From NCBI GenBank assembly GCA_965249965.1, contig OZ252262.1:1-64000 (forward strand): a stretch of 64,000 nucleotides of DNA. Reading direction: 5' to 3'. This document shows positions 27,254-37,304 of the stretch, piece by piece; position 1 is the first letter of the stretch; the number at the start of each line of letters is the position of its first letter. Both the position numbers and the translations under genes were made by a program. This DNA is from HXMU1420-13 sp965249965 (GTDB taxonomy: Bacteria > Bacteroidota > Rhodothermia > Balneolales > Balneolaceae). The notes under the pieces were generated by a model that worked only from the letters and a program-made list of their open reading frames with translations, searched no databases and was not told where the DNA came from.

Positions 27254-30200
27254 TTACCGTTCTACACCGGGAAGTGATACATCCATAGGGGCACTTTGCA
27301 CCCAAATCCGTTGGTTGAATTCTTTTTGTCGAGGATAAATTTCATTCAGAGTATCTGTTTCATACAATCGGCCATTCATCATTACATGAGTAACCGTGTT
27401 CGTATTTCTAAGGTCCACCAATGGATTGTTATCCAGAATTACAAGATCTGCTAACTTACCTGCTTCAATACTTCCCAAATCCCCATCTAATCCAATCGCT
27501 TCTGCACCAATAATGGTAGCAACTCTAAGTGCTTCATGATTTGTGAGTCCACCAGCTGCAACCGACCAAAGTTCCCAGTGATAGCCCAAACCCTGCAATT
27601 GTCCATGGCTTCCAACACCCAATAATCCATTTGCATCATAAATTTGTTTTGCTTTTTCAGCGTGTTTTGGGAATACCATTTCATCATCAATTGCCCAGAA
27701 ACCTCGACGTCGTGTTTTCCTTGCTAATTCATCATAAGGGGTATAATAACTTAGCTTTTCATCACCATAGGGATTTTCGCGAGAATAGTAATATTCTTCA
27801 CCCCAAGGCCCACCATATGCTACTAACATGGTTTGTGTGACGGCCATTTTCGAGAAGGCAACGGCTTCTACTAAATCACTATAAATTGGATAAATCGGAA
27901 GATTATGTTCATGCCCGGGATATCCATCCAGCATTTGAGTCATGTTTAATCGCATATGAAGCGACCCTTCGGTTGTAGGCATAAGTTGCTGCTCATAAGA
28001 AGCCATGATTACCCATTGGCGTTGTTTTCGATTCCCAACGCGATACATCTTGATGGTTTTGGTATCAAAATATTCACTGTATTGGCGCAGCACTTCTTTC
28101 GTATGATCCAGACTTTTTAGTTTATATCCCCAAAATCCAACACCGGGTCCCGTTGAATATATGCGTGGCCCGATCATAGTTCCCGCAACCACTGCGTCAC
28201 CGTAACTCAATACATCTGTAGTACCTGTTTGAGGATCTCGTGTGGTTGTGACTCCATAAGCAAGATTTGCAGCGTAACTCCACTCCTGATCTTTATGAAT
28301 TCCTCGCGTTGAACGGAGATGTGCGTGGGTATCAACAAACCCTGGAACTACTGTCTTTCCTGTTAAATCAATAACCTCTGCACCTCTTGGAACCTCTAAT
28401 GTTCCGGTTGTACCAACGCCTTCAATTCTGTTATTAACTACAAGAATATCCCCTCGGTCAAATACCTCGTATCCATTCATGGTAACTATTCTTGCATTCT
28501 GAAGAAGTACCGTTCCTTCAGGAATATCTCGTTCAAAAATTACCTCAATGCGTAATTCCTGAGGCTTATATTCGGTTGGTCCTTCTTCAATTTCATCTTC
28601 TTCAATTGATTCTGCTTCTTCTGATTCTTCGGCCTCTTCGGATTCATCAACTTCAGCTTCCTCTTCAGCTTTTTTAGCTACTTCGAGACTATCTGCAAAA
28701 GCTTTGGCATCATCCAGGTTGTAAATAAAATGACCTTTACCCAGTGACCAATGCACTTGTCGGCCATCATCCGACCACTTTGGGAATTCCCCACCAATCA
28801 ACGTTAATTTTTTGGCAGGAAAAACCGCATTGTCTGGTGATGCTAATCCAATATTTACTACTGTCCCGGTTTGCGGCACCGTTGCTACATATATCTCATT
28901 ATTAATTTGTGCAAGAACCTGATCACCTTCCGGTGCTTTTAGAATAATCCCGGCCTCGCTAGCTGAAACCGGATCTCGGGTGCCATACACAGAAATACCG
29001 GTAATTTTTACATGCTCTTTTTCGTCCGACCCATCCCAACGGATTGAAACGAGTGTACCATCATTATTTGTAAGATAGATTCGATCATTTGATTTTACGA
29101 AATGAGGATTTGTTCGACCATTTGTTTTGGCGATAAAATTAATATCTCCACCATCAGCAGAAATCCAACCTAACTCATCGGTAGCAAAATAGTAGGCATT
29201 TGCGCTGCTTGTATTCATGAAATCGAATTTATTTCCTTTTGCAAAAACGATTCGATCACTACTGTACGACCATGCCGGAGTGATATAAAATGCGGCATCG
29301 CTGGTGAGCTGCTGTGGTCGCACTCGGCGTGCATTTGGGTCTACTTTATATATATGCCCGCCTTCTTGTTGATTCCAGGTTACATATACGATGAATTTTC
29401 CATCCGGAGACCACGAAGGTTGTGCTTCGGTATGCTCATGATTTGTAACTCTTCGTGGTGTACCATCAGGCATATCCTGCACATATAATTTATTCAACGC
29501 GGTAAATGCTATTTGGCTCCCATCCGGTGATGGAACTGCATCTCTGATTTGAGTAGCTAAAACCTCATTATCGTCGCTAATGGGGTACTTAAAAGTTAAT
29601 TCAGGCCCCATTTCTAAAGCAACGTCAACTTCAAATGGAATTTCTGTTGTTGCACCCGACTGAATATTTAAACGTTGGATTTTACCACCATAAAAAAGCA
29701 CTAATTCCCGACTATCCGGAGTAAAACTCATTGAAGGTAGCACTCCTAATGTAGCTTGTGATTCCTGGTCGTCTCTTTGTATTGGATAAGCCAGCCATTT
29801 CTCGCTTCCTTCCTGAAGATTATGCAAGATTAACCCTGTTTCGGCCTCATATCGCGAACCGTATACCAAATAGTTTCCATCCGGTGATAAGGTTGGTGTA
29901 AATGCAGATCCATATTTTGACACAAATGTAGAAGTTTCTCCGGTTTCACGATCGTAAACTCCAATTGAATACTGCGGGAATTGGGCATTATAATTCCAGG
30001 CGCTTGTTCTGCGTGAAAAATAGATATGGCGACCATCAGCACTAAAAGCGGGATCAATTGCTTTGGTTGTTCGAGATGGGTCAACCAATTTAACTCCTCT
30101 GCCACCGTCGATATGATACATCCATAATTTGTGTTCTCTTCTGCCCCGGGCAACCACCACATAATCCCCATCGGGTGACCATTCTGCATTTACCATCTCA

Positions 30201-30619
30201 TCATTTTCATCTCCTGAAAATTTAATTTCTTCTTCCGTTTCTAGATTAATCGCATAAGCATCATCCGATCCGTCTTTATCAGAGATATAAAGAATATGAG
30301 AACCATCCGGGCTGAATTTCGGATGAGAATCATAAGCCATTCCATCGGTAACTAATGATGCTTTACCTCCTTCAAATGGCATGGTATAAATATCACCCAG
30401 CAAATCGAAAGCAATCATTGAGCCATCAGGACTTACATCTACCGACATCCAGGTTCCTTCTGTTGTTGTGAACTCAAGCAATCTTGCTGGGTCCATGGGT
30501 AAATCAGGATTTTTCTTTTCGATTTCTGTTGAATCCGATTCGGAGTCCTGAGCCATAACAGCAGTGTATGGTACACTAACTAAGGCGATAAATAGAGTCA
30601 GAAGAAGTGATCGTTTCAT
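27254..30619 (-). CDS. Secreted TolB-like beta-propeller fused to an amidohydrolase
   Basis: The 1121-residue protein has a signal peptide (residues 1-23, ending AVMAQ). A long propeller of PD40/TolB-type repeats spans about 50-630, with many 'SPDG' turns such as 'VSPDGSMIAFD', 'FSPDGSHILYIS' and 'WSPDGKFIVYVTW'. An acidic Glu-rich linker lies at about 645-685. The amidohydrolase domain spans about 705-1100, with the metal-binding 'VPGFVDTHAHL' near residue 765 and the C-terminal 'GSIEAGKLADLVILDNNPL'. Such fusions are common in this phylum and are thought to act on peptides or cyclic amides outside the cytoplasm. The substrate is unknown. Confidence 0.9.
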   Translation of the reverse strand: MKRSLLLTLFIALVSVPYTAVMAQDSESDSTEIEKKNPDLPMDPARLLEFTTTEGTWMSVDVSPDGSMIAFDLLGDIYTMPFEGGKASLVTDGMAYDSHPKFSPDGSHILYISDKDGSDDAYAINLETEEEIKFSGDENDEMVNAEWSPDGDYVVVARGRREHKLWMYHIDGGRGVKLVDPSRTTKAIDPAFSADGRHIYFSRRTSAWNYNAQFPQYSIGVYDRETGETSTFVSKYGSAFTPTLSPDGNYLVYGSRYEAETGLILHNLQEGSEKWLAYPIQRDDQESQATLGVLPSMSFTPDSRELVLFYGGKIQRLNIQSGATTEIPFEVDVALEMGPELTFKYPISDDNEVLATQIRDAVPSPDGSQIAFTALNKLYVQDMPDGTPRRVTNHEHTEAQPSWSPDGKFIVYVTWNQQEGGHIYKVDPNARRVRPQQLTSDAAFYITPAWSYSSDRIVFAKGNKFDFMNTSSANAYYFATDELGWISADGGDINFIAKTNGRTNPHFVKSNDRIYLTNNDGTLVSIRWDGSDEKEHVKITGISVYGTRDPVSASEAGIILKAPEGDQVLAQINNEIYVATVPQTGTVVNIGLASPDNAVFPAKKLTLIGGEFPKWSDDGRQVHWSLGKGHFIYNLDDAKAFADSLEVAKKAEEEAEVDESEEAEESEEAESIEEDEIEEGPTEYKPQELRIEVIFERDIPEGTVLLQNARIVTMNGYEVFDRGDILVVNNRIEGVGTTGTLEVPRGAEVIDLTGKTVVPGFVDTHAHLRSTRGIHKDQEWSYAANLAYGVTTTRDPQTGTTDVLSYGDAVVAGTMIGPRIYSTGPGVGFWGYKLKSLDHTKEVLRQYSEYFDTKTIKMYRVGNRKQRQWVIMASYEQQLMPTTEGSLHMRLNMTQMLDGYPGHEHNLPIYPIYSDLVEAVAFSKMAVTQTMLVAYGGPWGEEYYYSRENPYGDEKLSYYTPYDELARKTRRRGFWAIDDEMVFPKHAEKAKQIYDANGLLGVGSHGQLQGLGYHWELWSVAAGGLTNHEALRVATIIGAEAIGLDGDLGSIEAGKLADLVILDNNPLVDLRNTNTVTHVMMNGRLYETDTLNEIYPRQKEFNQRIWVQSAPMDVSLPGVER

Positions 30620-30765
30620 AGAATTTTACATTTTATTGACTTAATGGAGGAATGTGAATAAAAAATTTCAGGCATGCTGTAAAAAGATGAGATTAAATAT
30701 TCTATATTATTTGGTAAGGGTATAGCCGAAATTAATAGAGTTAAATCGGCTGATTAAGGAGTGAA

Positions 30766-32556
30766 ATGTTAAACAGCAATGATGTAGAGCGTGTTATTGG
30801 GTCGCCACTCTATAACAGCAAACACATACCGTTCTGTATTACAAGCAGCGCATTAAAATTTGCGTATGTCAGTGAGCCCTTTTGCAAAATTTCTGGATAT
30901 AAAGCAGAAGAATTGATAGGCAAAAGTGTTGCTATCGTTTTAACTCCACGAAATCTAATCGACGCATTTAACGAGTACTTTTATTACCGGCGAAATCAAA
31001 AAAATAAAAAGTTTTTATGGCGGGTAAGAGGGAAACATGGTCAGGTTATAGAAACAAAGATTGAAACTTCAATCATTAAGATTAACGGGAAAAATTATTC
31101 TTTAACTCTGGCATTGGATTATTCTGATCTGGGAAATGCGGCATTTGCGGTTCAGGCTACCGAAGAGAAGTACCGTTTATTAACCGAAACTATGCCCCAC
31201 ATTGTTTGGACCAATGACATTTCCGGTAAACCAATTTATATGAATAATGTGGCAAAAATATATTTTGGGAAAAAAGAAGAGGACTTTGCTACCTGGGATT
31301 GGTTGGAATATTTTGAAATAGAAGAGGCAAGAGCATTAGAAAAAGAATGGGACATGGCATCTCAGATGAAAAACCCTGTGCAAAAAATTGCCAGAATCCG
31401 GAGGCACGATAACGAGCTTAAATGGTTTCAAATAATTCTTTATCCCCAGTTTAACGAAGTTGATGATACTATCTCATGGACTGCTATTGCCACAGATATT
31501 GATGACAGAATAAAAGCTGAGCAAAAATTATCGAAAGCGAATACGCGATTACGTTCATTAATTGATTCTGCACCCATTCCTATATATACCCTGGATGAAC
31601 ATGGAAAAGTAAACGACATCTGGAATCGTGCCGCGGAACGGATTTTAGGTTGGGAAAAACAAGAAGTACTTGGTAAAACAACCCCACTTGCCACAAAAGA
31701 GCATTTTGAAGACTATAAAAATAATTTAGAAAAGATTAAGAAGAATGGAAGCCTTAAAAAGATTGTAAAGCGTAAAATCAAAAGTGGAGATGAAATCACG
31801 GTTGAAATAAATAGCGGCAGCATTTACGACGATGCAGGTAATGTTGATGAGATCTTAATCACTCTTTTGGATATCACTGAAATAGAGAATCAGAAATTAC
31901 AACTCGAAGAATCATTAGAAGAAAAGAAAACCCTGCTTCAGGAGATTCATCACCGGGTAAAAAACAACCTTGCTATTGTGGTAAGTTTGCTTCAATTACA
32001 AGTTTATCAAAGCAGTTCAAAAAAAGAGAAAAACAAGCTGTTGGATGCCCAGAATCGCGTGATGTCCATCGCTATGGTTCACGAACTTCTTTATTCTACC
32101 GATGAATTCAACAAGGTAAATCTTGCAACTTATTACGAGCAACTAATCCGAACTATCAAATCTAATATGATAACGGGCACCAAAGGTGTAGATCACATAG
32201 TAAATATTGGTGATGTGTCATTAAATATCACTCAGGCAATTCCATTAGGATTATTAATCAATGAACTAGCTACAAATTCGTTGAAATATGCCTTCCCGGA
32301 AGAATCCAGTGATAATATAATCGAATTATCCATCCACGCCCTGGATGATAAAATTAAGGTTACTTATTGCGATAATGGTGTTGGTTTTGATATGAGCGAC
32401 GTTAAATTCAAAACCGGTTTAGGGTTTAAAATTATGGATTCGCTGCTCAATCAACTTGAAGCTGACTACGAGATGAAAACCGAAAACGGTTTTGACCTCA
32501 CATTTACCTTTACCAGCTTGCTGCAAAACGAAAATATTGTTTCTGAAATGGCTTAA
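30766..32556 (+). CDS. PAS-domain sensor histidine kinase (HisKA_2 type)
   Basis: The 596-residue cytoplasmic kinase has three PAS domains: about 15-125, 130-255 ('YRLLTETMPHIVWTNDISGKP') and 263-375 ('LIDSAPIPIYTLDEHGKVND'). These precede a HisKA_2 core 'LLQEIHHRVKNNLAIVVSLLQLQ' (H396) and an HATPase ('LGLLINELATNSLKYAFPEE', 'YCDNGVGF', 'GLGFKIMDSLLNQL'). The last PAS and kinase core are clearly related to the multi-PAS kinase at 12750. The family phosphorylates stand-alone or distant regulators. None is encoded beside it. A GGAG precedes the ATG. Confidence 0.9.
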   Translation: MLNSNDVERVIGSPLYNSKHIPFCITSSALKFAYVSEPFCKISGYKAEELIGKSVAIVLTPRNLIDAFNEYFYYRRNQKNKKFLWRVRGKHGQVIETKIETSIIKINGKNYSLTLALDYSDLGNAAFAVQATEEKYRLLTETMPHIVWTNDISGKPIYMNNVAKIYFGKKEEDFATWDWLEYFEIEEARALEKEWDMASQMKNPVQKIARIRRHDNELKWFQIILYPQFNEVDDTISWTAIATDIDDRIKAEQKLSKANTRLRSLIDSAPIPIYTLDEHGKVNDIWNRAAERILGWEKQEVLGKTTPLATKEHFEDYKNNLEKIKKNGSLKKIVKRKIKSGDEITVEINSGSIYDDAGNVDEILITLLDITEIENQKLQLEESLEEKKTLLQEIHHRVKNNLAIVVSLLQLQVYQSSSKKEKNKLLDAQNRVMSIAMVHELLYSTDEFNKVNLATYYEQLIRTIKSNMITGTKGVDHIVNIGDVSLNITQAIPLGLLINELATNSLKYAFPEESSDNIIELSIHALDDKIKVTYCDNGVGFDMSDVKFKTGLGFKIMDSLLNQLEADYEMKTENGFDLTFTFTSLLQNENIVSEMA

Positions 32557-32581
32557 AAACCATTTGTAGAATGATTCTTCC

Positions 32582-34252
32582 CTATCGCATCAATTTTTTA
32601 TAATGGATACGATGTGGTTGATCATCGGTAATTCCCAATCGCTGTTTACGGTTTTCCTCATATTCCTCATAATTCCCTTCAAACCAGTATATCTGGCTAT
32701 CACCTTCGAATGCTAAAATATGAGTAGCTACTCTGTCCAGAAACCACCTATCATGCGAAATTACCACCGCACAACCTGCAAAATTCAGTAGTGCTTCTTC
32801 CAGTGCCCGAAGAGTATTCACATCCAGATCGTTGGTTGGCTCATCCAACAGCAATACATTTGCACCTTCTTTTAACATTTTTGCCAGGTGAACTCTGTTT
32901 CGCTCACCACCCGATAATTGTGATGTTTTTTTCTGTTGATCAGATCCCCCAAAATTAAATCGTGAAACATAAGCCCGAGAATTTACTTCACGATTTCCCA
33001 ATTTCAGAATATCAAGGCCATCAGATATTTCCTCCCAAATAGTTTTATTTGGGTCAAGTGGTCTTTTTTGGTCGATGTAACCGAGCTTAACAGTTTCACC
33101 AATTTCCATTGCACCAGAATCGGGTGTTTCTTCTCCAATAATCATCTTAAATAAGGTGGTTTTACCGGCTCCATTCGCTCCTATTATTCCAACTATTCCA
33201 CCCGGTGGCAACATAAAATTCATGTCTTCAACCAGAAGTCGATCATCATAACCTTTTGCAATATGATTTGCATTAATCACCTTATTGCCAAGGCGAGGTC
33301 CTGCCGGTATAAAAATCTGCATTTCCTCATTTCGTTTTTCTTGTTCTTGAGAAAGCAACTCTTCGTACGCATTGATACGGGCTTTGCTTTTCGCACGGCG
33401 ACCTTTCGGATTTTGTCGTATCCACTCTAATTCTTGCTGTAAGGTTTTCTGGCGATTGGATTCCTGCTTTTCTTCCTGCTTTAATCGTTCTGATTTTTGT
33501 TCAAGCCACGAAGTATAATTTCCTTTAAACGGAATTCCCTCTCCTCTATCTAGTTCTAAAATCCACCCTGCAACGTTATCTAAAAAGTAGCGATCGTGAG
33601 TTACGGCAATCACGGTTCCTTCATATCGAGCAAGATGCTGTTCTAACCAACCTACTGATTCAGCATCCAAATGGTTTGTTGGCTCATCCAGTAAAAGAAC
33701 ATCCGGTTTTTTTAATAATAACCGACACAATGCAACTCTGCGAGCTTCGCCACCCGACAGCACTTTTACCAGAGTATCTCCATCCGGGCAACGTAAAGCA
33801 TCCATTGCTTGCTCCAGTTTACTATCCAGGTCCCATGCGTCCAGATGATCTATTTGTTCCTGCAGTTTAGCCTGCTTGGCAATCAAAGCGTCAAAATCGG
33901 CATCAGGATCTGCAAATTGTGCATTTATATCCTCGAAAGCTTTCAGCAAATCAACAGTTTCCTGAACCCCTTCTTCCACGATTTCCTTAACCGTTTTATC
34001 CTGATCGAGATGTGGTTCCTGAGGTAAATAACCAAATGTAATGCCTTTTTGAACACTAATATCCCCTAAATAATCTTTTTCCTCCCCGGCAATAATTCGA
34101 AGTAAGGTAGATTTACCAGCTCCATTCAATCCAAGAACACCAATTTTGGCACCATAAAAAAAGGATAGGTAAATATTCTTAAGTACAGTTTTGTTTGGTT
34201 TGTGGATTTTACTCACACCTACCATGGAAAAGATGATTTTCTGATCGCTCAA
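32582..34252 (-). CDS. ettA: Energy-dependent translational throttle protein EttA (ABC-F)
   Basis: The 556-residue soluble protein has two ABC cassettes: Walker A 'GLNGAGKSTLLRIIAG' and 'GANGAGKTTLFKMIIG', signatures 'VLSGGEARRVALCRLLL' and 'QLSGGERNRVHLAKML', and Walker B 'LLLDEPTNHLD' and 'LLLDEPTNDLD'. The linker holds 'QNPKGRRAKSKARINAYEELL'. EttA binds the ribosomal E site and gates initiation according to ADP/ATP. Length and the 'SRFNFGGSDQQKK' segment match EttA rather than other ABC-F branches. It is convergent with the kinase at 30766. Confidence 0.95.
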   Translation of the reverse strand: MSDQKIIFSMVGVSKIHKPNKTVLKNIYLSFFYGAKIGVLGLNGAGKSTLLRIIAGEEKDYLGDISVQKGITFGYLPQEPHLDQDKTVKEIVEEGVQETVDLLKAFEDINAQFADPDADFDALIAKQAKLQEQIDHLDAWDLDSKLEQAMDALRCPDGDTLVKVLSGGEARRVALCRLLLKKPDVLLLDEPTNHLDAESVGWLEQHLARYEGTVIAVTHDRYFLDNVAGWILELDRGEGIPFKGNYTSWLEQKSERLKQEEKQESNRQKTLQQELEWIRQNPKGRRAKSKARINAYEELLSQEQEKRNEEMQIFIPAGPRLGNKVINANHIAKGYDDRLLVEDMNFMLPPGGIVGIIGANGAGKTTLFKMIIGEETPDSGAMEIGETVKLGYIDQKRPLDPNKTIWEEISDGLDILKLGNREVNSRAYVSRFNFGGSDQQKKTSQLSGGERNRVHLAKMLKEGANVLLLDEPTNDLDVNTLRALEEALLNFAGCAVVISHDRWFLDRVATHILAFEGDSQIYWFEGNYEEYEENRKQRLGITDDQPHRIHYKKLMR

Positions 34253-34432
34253 TTTCTTATGGATTTAATTCTGATTTTGAGGACCCAAAAGGTACGGAGA
34301 GTACGAAGGATTTCAAGGAGAAATCTTTATTGTAATCAAGTTCATCACCTCCACTGAATTTTCTAATTCCTTCCAATTGACATCAAACACAATCGCCTTC
34401 ATTTTTTGTCTGATCGCCATGACGTGAATTAC

Positions 34433-34816
34433 TTACCCAGCCGTTTTTTTTGAAAGCACTTTTCTTCGTCTATATCCTATTATCAATCCGGAGGCTACAA
34501 AAATAAAATTAGATGTTACGAACCAGCGAGGTTCCAGACTTACATTTAAATAAAGGTTTAATGACGACACAAACCCTAATATTAAAATCAAACTATACAG
34601 TGGCAAGGTACTTTCTGATAGTTTAAACAAGCCAACGAATTTATATAAAACAAAGTAACCACATGATATCATCACAAATGCTTGAGTGATTAATGGAATA
34701 AGAACAGGAATGCTTTGATCCTTTAGAAAGAATAGCATAACCAATCCCATATTTATCAATGTTAATACGAGGTATGAACTGAGAATAAATGCTGAAGCTT
34801 TGAGAAATGATTTCAT
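34433..34816 (-). CDS. Small four-helix membrane protein, unknown function
   Basis: The 127-residue hydrophobic protein has four predicted membrane segments, at about 8-30, 38-60, 72-92 and 100-118. A basic tail (YRRRKVLSKK) suggests an inside C-terminus. No family was recognised. It lies 80 bases downstream of the membrane-bound LuxR-type regulator on the same strand, so the two may be functionally linked. The stretch from here to ettA (34253-34432) contains no supportable gene. Confidence 0.6.
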   Translation of the reverse strand: MKSFLKASAFILSSYLVLTLINMGLVMLFFLKDQSIPVLIPLITQAFVMISCGYFVLYKFVGLFKLSESTLPLYSLILILGFVSSLNLYLNVSLEPRWFVTSNFIFVASGLIIGYRRRKVLSKKTAG

Positions 34817-34872
34817 CGTATAAAACTGATTAATAACTCCTCCAGGCTAACAAAATCATGGGTATTTTTAGC

Positions 34873-34893
34873 TGTCCGAAAGGACATTTTTTT
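34873..34893 (+). terminator. Orphan plus-strand terminator-like hairpin
   Basis: TGTCC-GAAA-GGACA followed by seven T has all parts of an intrinsic terminator on the plus strand, with a GNRA loop. Both flanking genes are on the minus strand, where the hairpin is not followed by T. No plus-strand gene lies upstream within 2 kb, so its transcript is unknown. Confidence 0.4.
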
Positions 34894-34896
34894 GAT

Positions 34897-35325
34897 CTAA
34901 GTAATTAAACGGGCATCTCTGGCAATCCGAACGGCCTCGGTTCTGCGCTTTGCGTTTAATTTTTCAAACAAAGTTGTGATATGTTTTTTTACAGCACTTT
35001 CTGATATGAAAATCTGTTCCCCAATTTCTTTATTAGTGTACCCATCGGCTATTCGTACTAAAATCTGTTTCTCTCGAGCTGTAAGTTGAATGTACTTAGC
35101 CTGATCAATTTTAGTTTGAATATTTCGATATCTAAAACGATCAAATAATTTTTTTGCTCCATAGTACATTCCACCAAAAACGGCTAATACAATCAGCCAC
35201 TCAATGACTAAAGATTGTAGATATACCGAAGCTCTGATCAGAAAGACTATTAAGAGGGCGAGTAAAAGCAGAACTACGATTTTTACCCAATTCTTTTTTA
35301 AGGCACCTTGGATGAAATTTTTCAT
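34897..35325 (-). CDS. Membrane-anchored LuxR/FixJ-type transcription factor
   Basis: The 142-residue protein has two N-terminal membrane helices (about 13-32 and 36-55), a basic linker and a C-terminal LuxR-type helix-turn-helix (about 78-140): 'LTAREKQILVRIADGYTNKEIGEQIFISESAVKKHITTLFEKL'. There is no receiver domain, so phosphorylation control is absent. Activity is probably set by the membrane part or the neighbouring four-helix protein (inference). It is divergent from the ABC-F gene at 35418. Confidence 0.85.
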   Translation of the reverse strand: MKNFIQGALKKNWVKIVVLLLLALLIVFLIRASVYLQSLVIEWLIVLAVFGGMYYGAKKLFDRFRYRNIQTKIDQAKYIQLTAREKQILVRIADGYTNKEIGEQIFISESAVKKHITTLFEKLNAKRRTEAVRIARDARLIT

Positions 35326-35417
35326 GCCACACCATTCGAAAGATTAACGCAGATTGTTTCAATTTACATGGAGTTATCCTGTACCTTTAGCCCCAGAAAT
35401 TTTGTATCAACTAAACT

Positions 35418-37304
35418 ATGACCTATTTATCTGTTGAAAATTTATCCAAGAAATACGGACTTAAACCGCTATTTCAGGACATCACTTTTGGTATCTCAAA
35501 AGGGGATAAAACAGCGCTAATTGCACAAAATGGTACCGGAAAAACTACGTTGTTGAAAATCATTGCTGGATTAGAAACAGCTGATGAAGGTGAAGTAATC
35601 ACAAAAAATGGTTTGCGAATTAGTCTCCTCGAACAAGAGCCAAAGTTAGAAGATGCATATACCATCAACGAATTTATTCAGCATGGTGATAATGAAATGG
35701 TGCGCATTGTGCGTAATTATGAAATCGCAGTTGAAGCACAAAGCGAAAATTACTCTGCAGAAACACAACGAAATTTCGACCGTGCATTAGCTGAGATGGA
35801 CTCAAATAACGCCTGGGACTATGAACTTCGCTTGCAACAGATTTTGGGAGAACTTAAAATTCATGATTTGGAGCAATCCATTAGTGAGCTCTCGGGCGGT
35901 CAACGAAAACGCGTTGCACTGGCCTTTGCTCTTCTCGATGAACCTGACTTATTAATATTGGATGAGCCTACGAATCATCTGGATGTTGAAATGATTGAGT
36001 GGCTGGAAAAATATCTAAGCAAAAGCACCATGACTCTTCTTATGGTAACGCACGATCGATACTTCCTGGATCGCGTTTGTAATCATATTATCGAAATTGA
36101 AGACGGTGAAATCTATCACCATAAAGGTAATTACAATTATTTTCTACAAAAGAAAGAGGAACGTGAAGCGGTATATGCCACTGAAATTGCAAAAGCCGGG
36201 AAACTTGCAAAGAAAGAGTTGGAGTGGGTCCGTCGTCAACCAAAAGCAAGAACTACAAAATCTAAGTCGCGGTTAGATGCTTATTATGAGACTGAAAAAA
36301 AAGCGAATTCAGGTAAAGTAAAAAAAGAGATTAAACTCGAAGTCGGGCATTCACGTATTGGCGGACAGGTCTTAGAACTAAAAAATGTTTCGAAAAGCTT
36401 TGATGATCTGGTCATTCTAGATCATTTCAATTACAGCTTCAATAAAGGGGAGAAGATTGGAATCATTGGGAAGAACGGGGTTGGTAAAAGTACCTTTCTT
36501 AAAATCATCACCGGAGATGAAAAGGCAGATACAGGTGAGGTTTTAACGGGACAAACCATAGTGTATGGGCATTACAAGCAAACCGGGCACCAATTTAAAG
36601 AAAGCGATCGCGTAATAGATGTAATTAAAGAGGTTGCCGAAGTAATCGTACTTGCAAATGGAGATACGATCTCAGTTTCTCAGTTTTTAGAACACTTTAT
36701 GTTCGATTCGAAAATGCAGTATACACCGGTAGCTAAACTCAGTGGTGGAGAAAAGCGACGGTTGGGCTTAATGATGGTGCTTATTAAAAATCCGAATTTT
36801 TTAATTCTCGATGAGCCAACCAACGACCTTGATTTAATCACCCTTGAAAAATTAGAATCTTTTCTAGCTGATTTTGGGGGCTGCCTCATAATTGTATCCC
36901 ATGACCGATATTTCATGGATAATCTGGTGGATCATTATTTTGTATTTGAAGGAAATGGGGTCGTAAAAGATTTCAATGGTACTTATGATGAATACAAAGA
37001 AATGAAGCTATTAGAAACTCAGGAAACACAAAAGCAGCAGGAAACAAAGAAGAAAAAACCTAAGCAGGAGAAAATAGAAAAGGAGTCTTCAACGAAATTA
37101 AGTTTTGCAGAGAGAAAACAATTCAACAAACTTGAAAAAGACATTGAAAAGCTTGAGGAAAAAAAGAATGAAATTGAAGCAGAGATGAACTCAGGTATTA
37201 CTGACTATGAAAAACTAAAGGAGTTATCAGAACAATTCGGCATGTTAAAAAACGAGATTGAAGAAAAAGAAATGCTTTGGCTTGAACTATCAGAACAATC
37301 TTAA
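35418..37304 (+). CDS. ABC-F ATPase, Uup-like
   Basis: At 628 residues it has two ABC cassettes: Walker A 'AQNGTGKTTLLKIIAG' and 'GKNGVGKSTFLKIITG', signatures 'ELSGGQRKRVALAFALL' and 'KLSGGEKRRLGLMMVLI', and Walker B 'LLILDEPTNHLD' and 'FLILDEPTNDLD'. A C-terminal coiled coil (about 555-625, rich in Lys/Glu) matches the Uup branch, which binds DNA or ribosomes. The start codon is 'ATGACCTATTTATCTG'. The stop overlaps the convergent peptidase gene by four bases (TTAA). Confidence 0.92.
   Translation: MTYLSVENLSKKYGLKPLFQDITFGISKGDKTALIAQNGTGKTTLLKIIAGLETADEGEVITKNGLRISLLEQEPKLEDAYTINEFIQHGDNEMVRIVRNYEIAVEAQSENYSAETQRNFDRALAEMDSNNAWDYELRLQQILGELKIHDLEQSISELSGGQRKRVALAFALLDEPDLLILDEPTNHLDVEMIEWLEKYLSKSTMTLLMVTHDRYFLDRVCNHIIEIEDGEIYHHKGNYNYFLQKKEEREAVYATEIAKAGKLAKKELEWVRRQPKARTTKSKSRLDAYYETEKKANSGKVKKEIKLEVGHSRIGGQVLELKNVSKSFDDLVILDHFNYSFNKGEKIGIIGKNGVGKSTFLKIITGDEKADTGEVLTGQTIVYGHYKQTGHQFKESDRVIDVIKEVAEVIVLANGDTISVSQFLEHFMFDSKMQYTPVAKLSGGEKRRLGLMMVLIKNPNFLILDEPTNDLDLITLEKLESFLADFGGCLIIVSHDRYFMDNLVDHYFVFEGNGVVKDFNGTYDEYKEMKLLETQETQKQQETKKKKPKQEKIEKESSTKLSFAERKQFNKLEKDIEKLEEKKNEIEAEMNSGITDYEKLKELSEQFGMLKNEIEEKEMLWLELSEQS

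Noticed and set aside
34313..34420. 35-codon minus-strand frame (MAIRQKMKAIVFDV...) after the small membrane protein
   Set aside because: Very short, no family and no ribosome site. It could be a remnant but cannot be supported.
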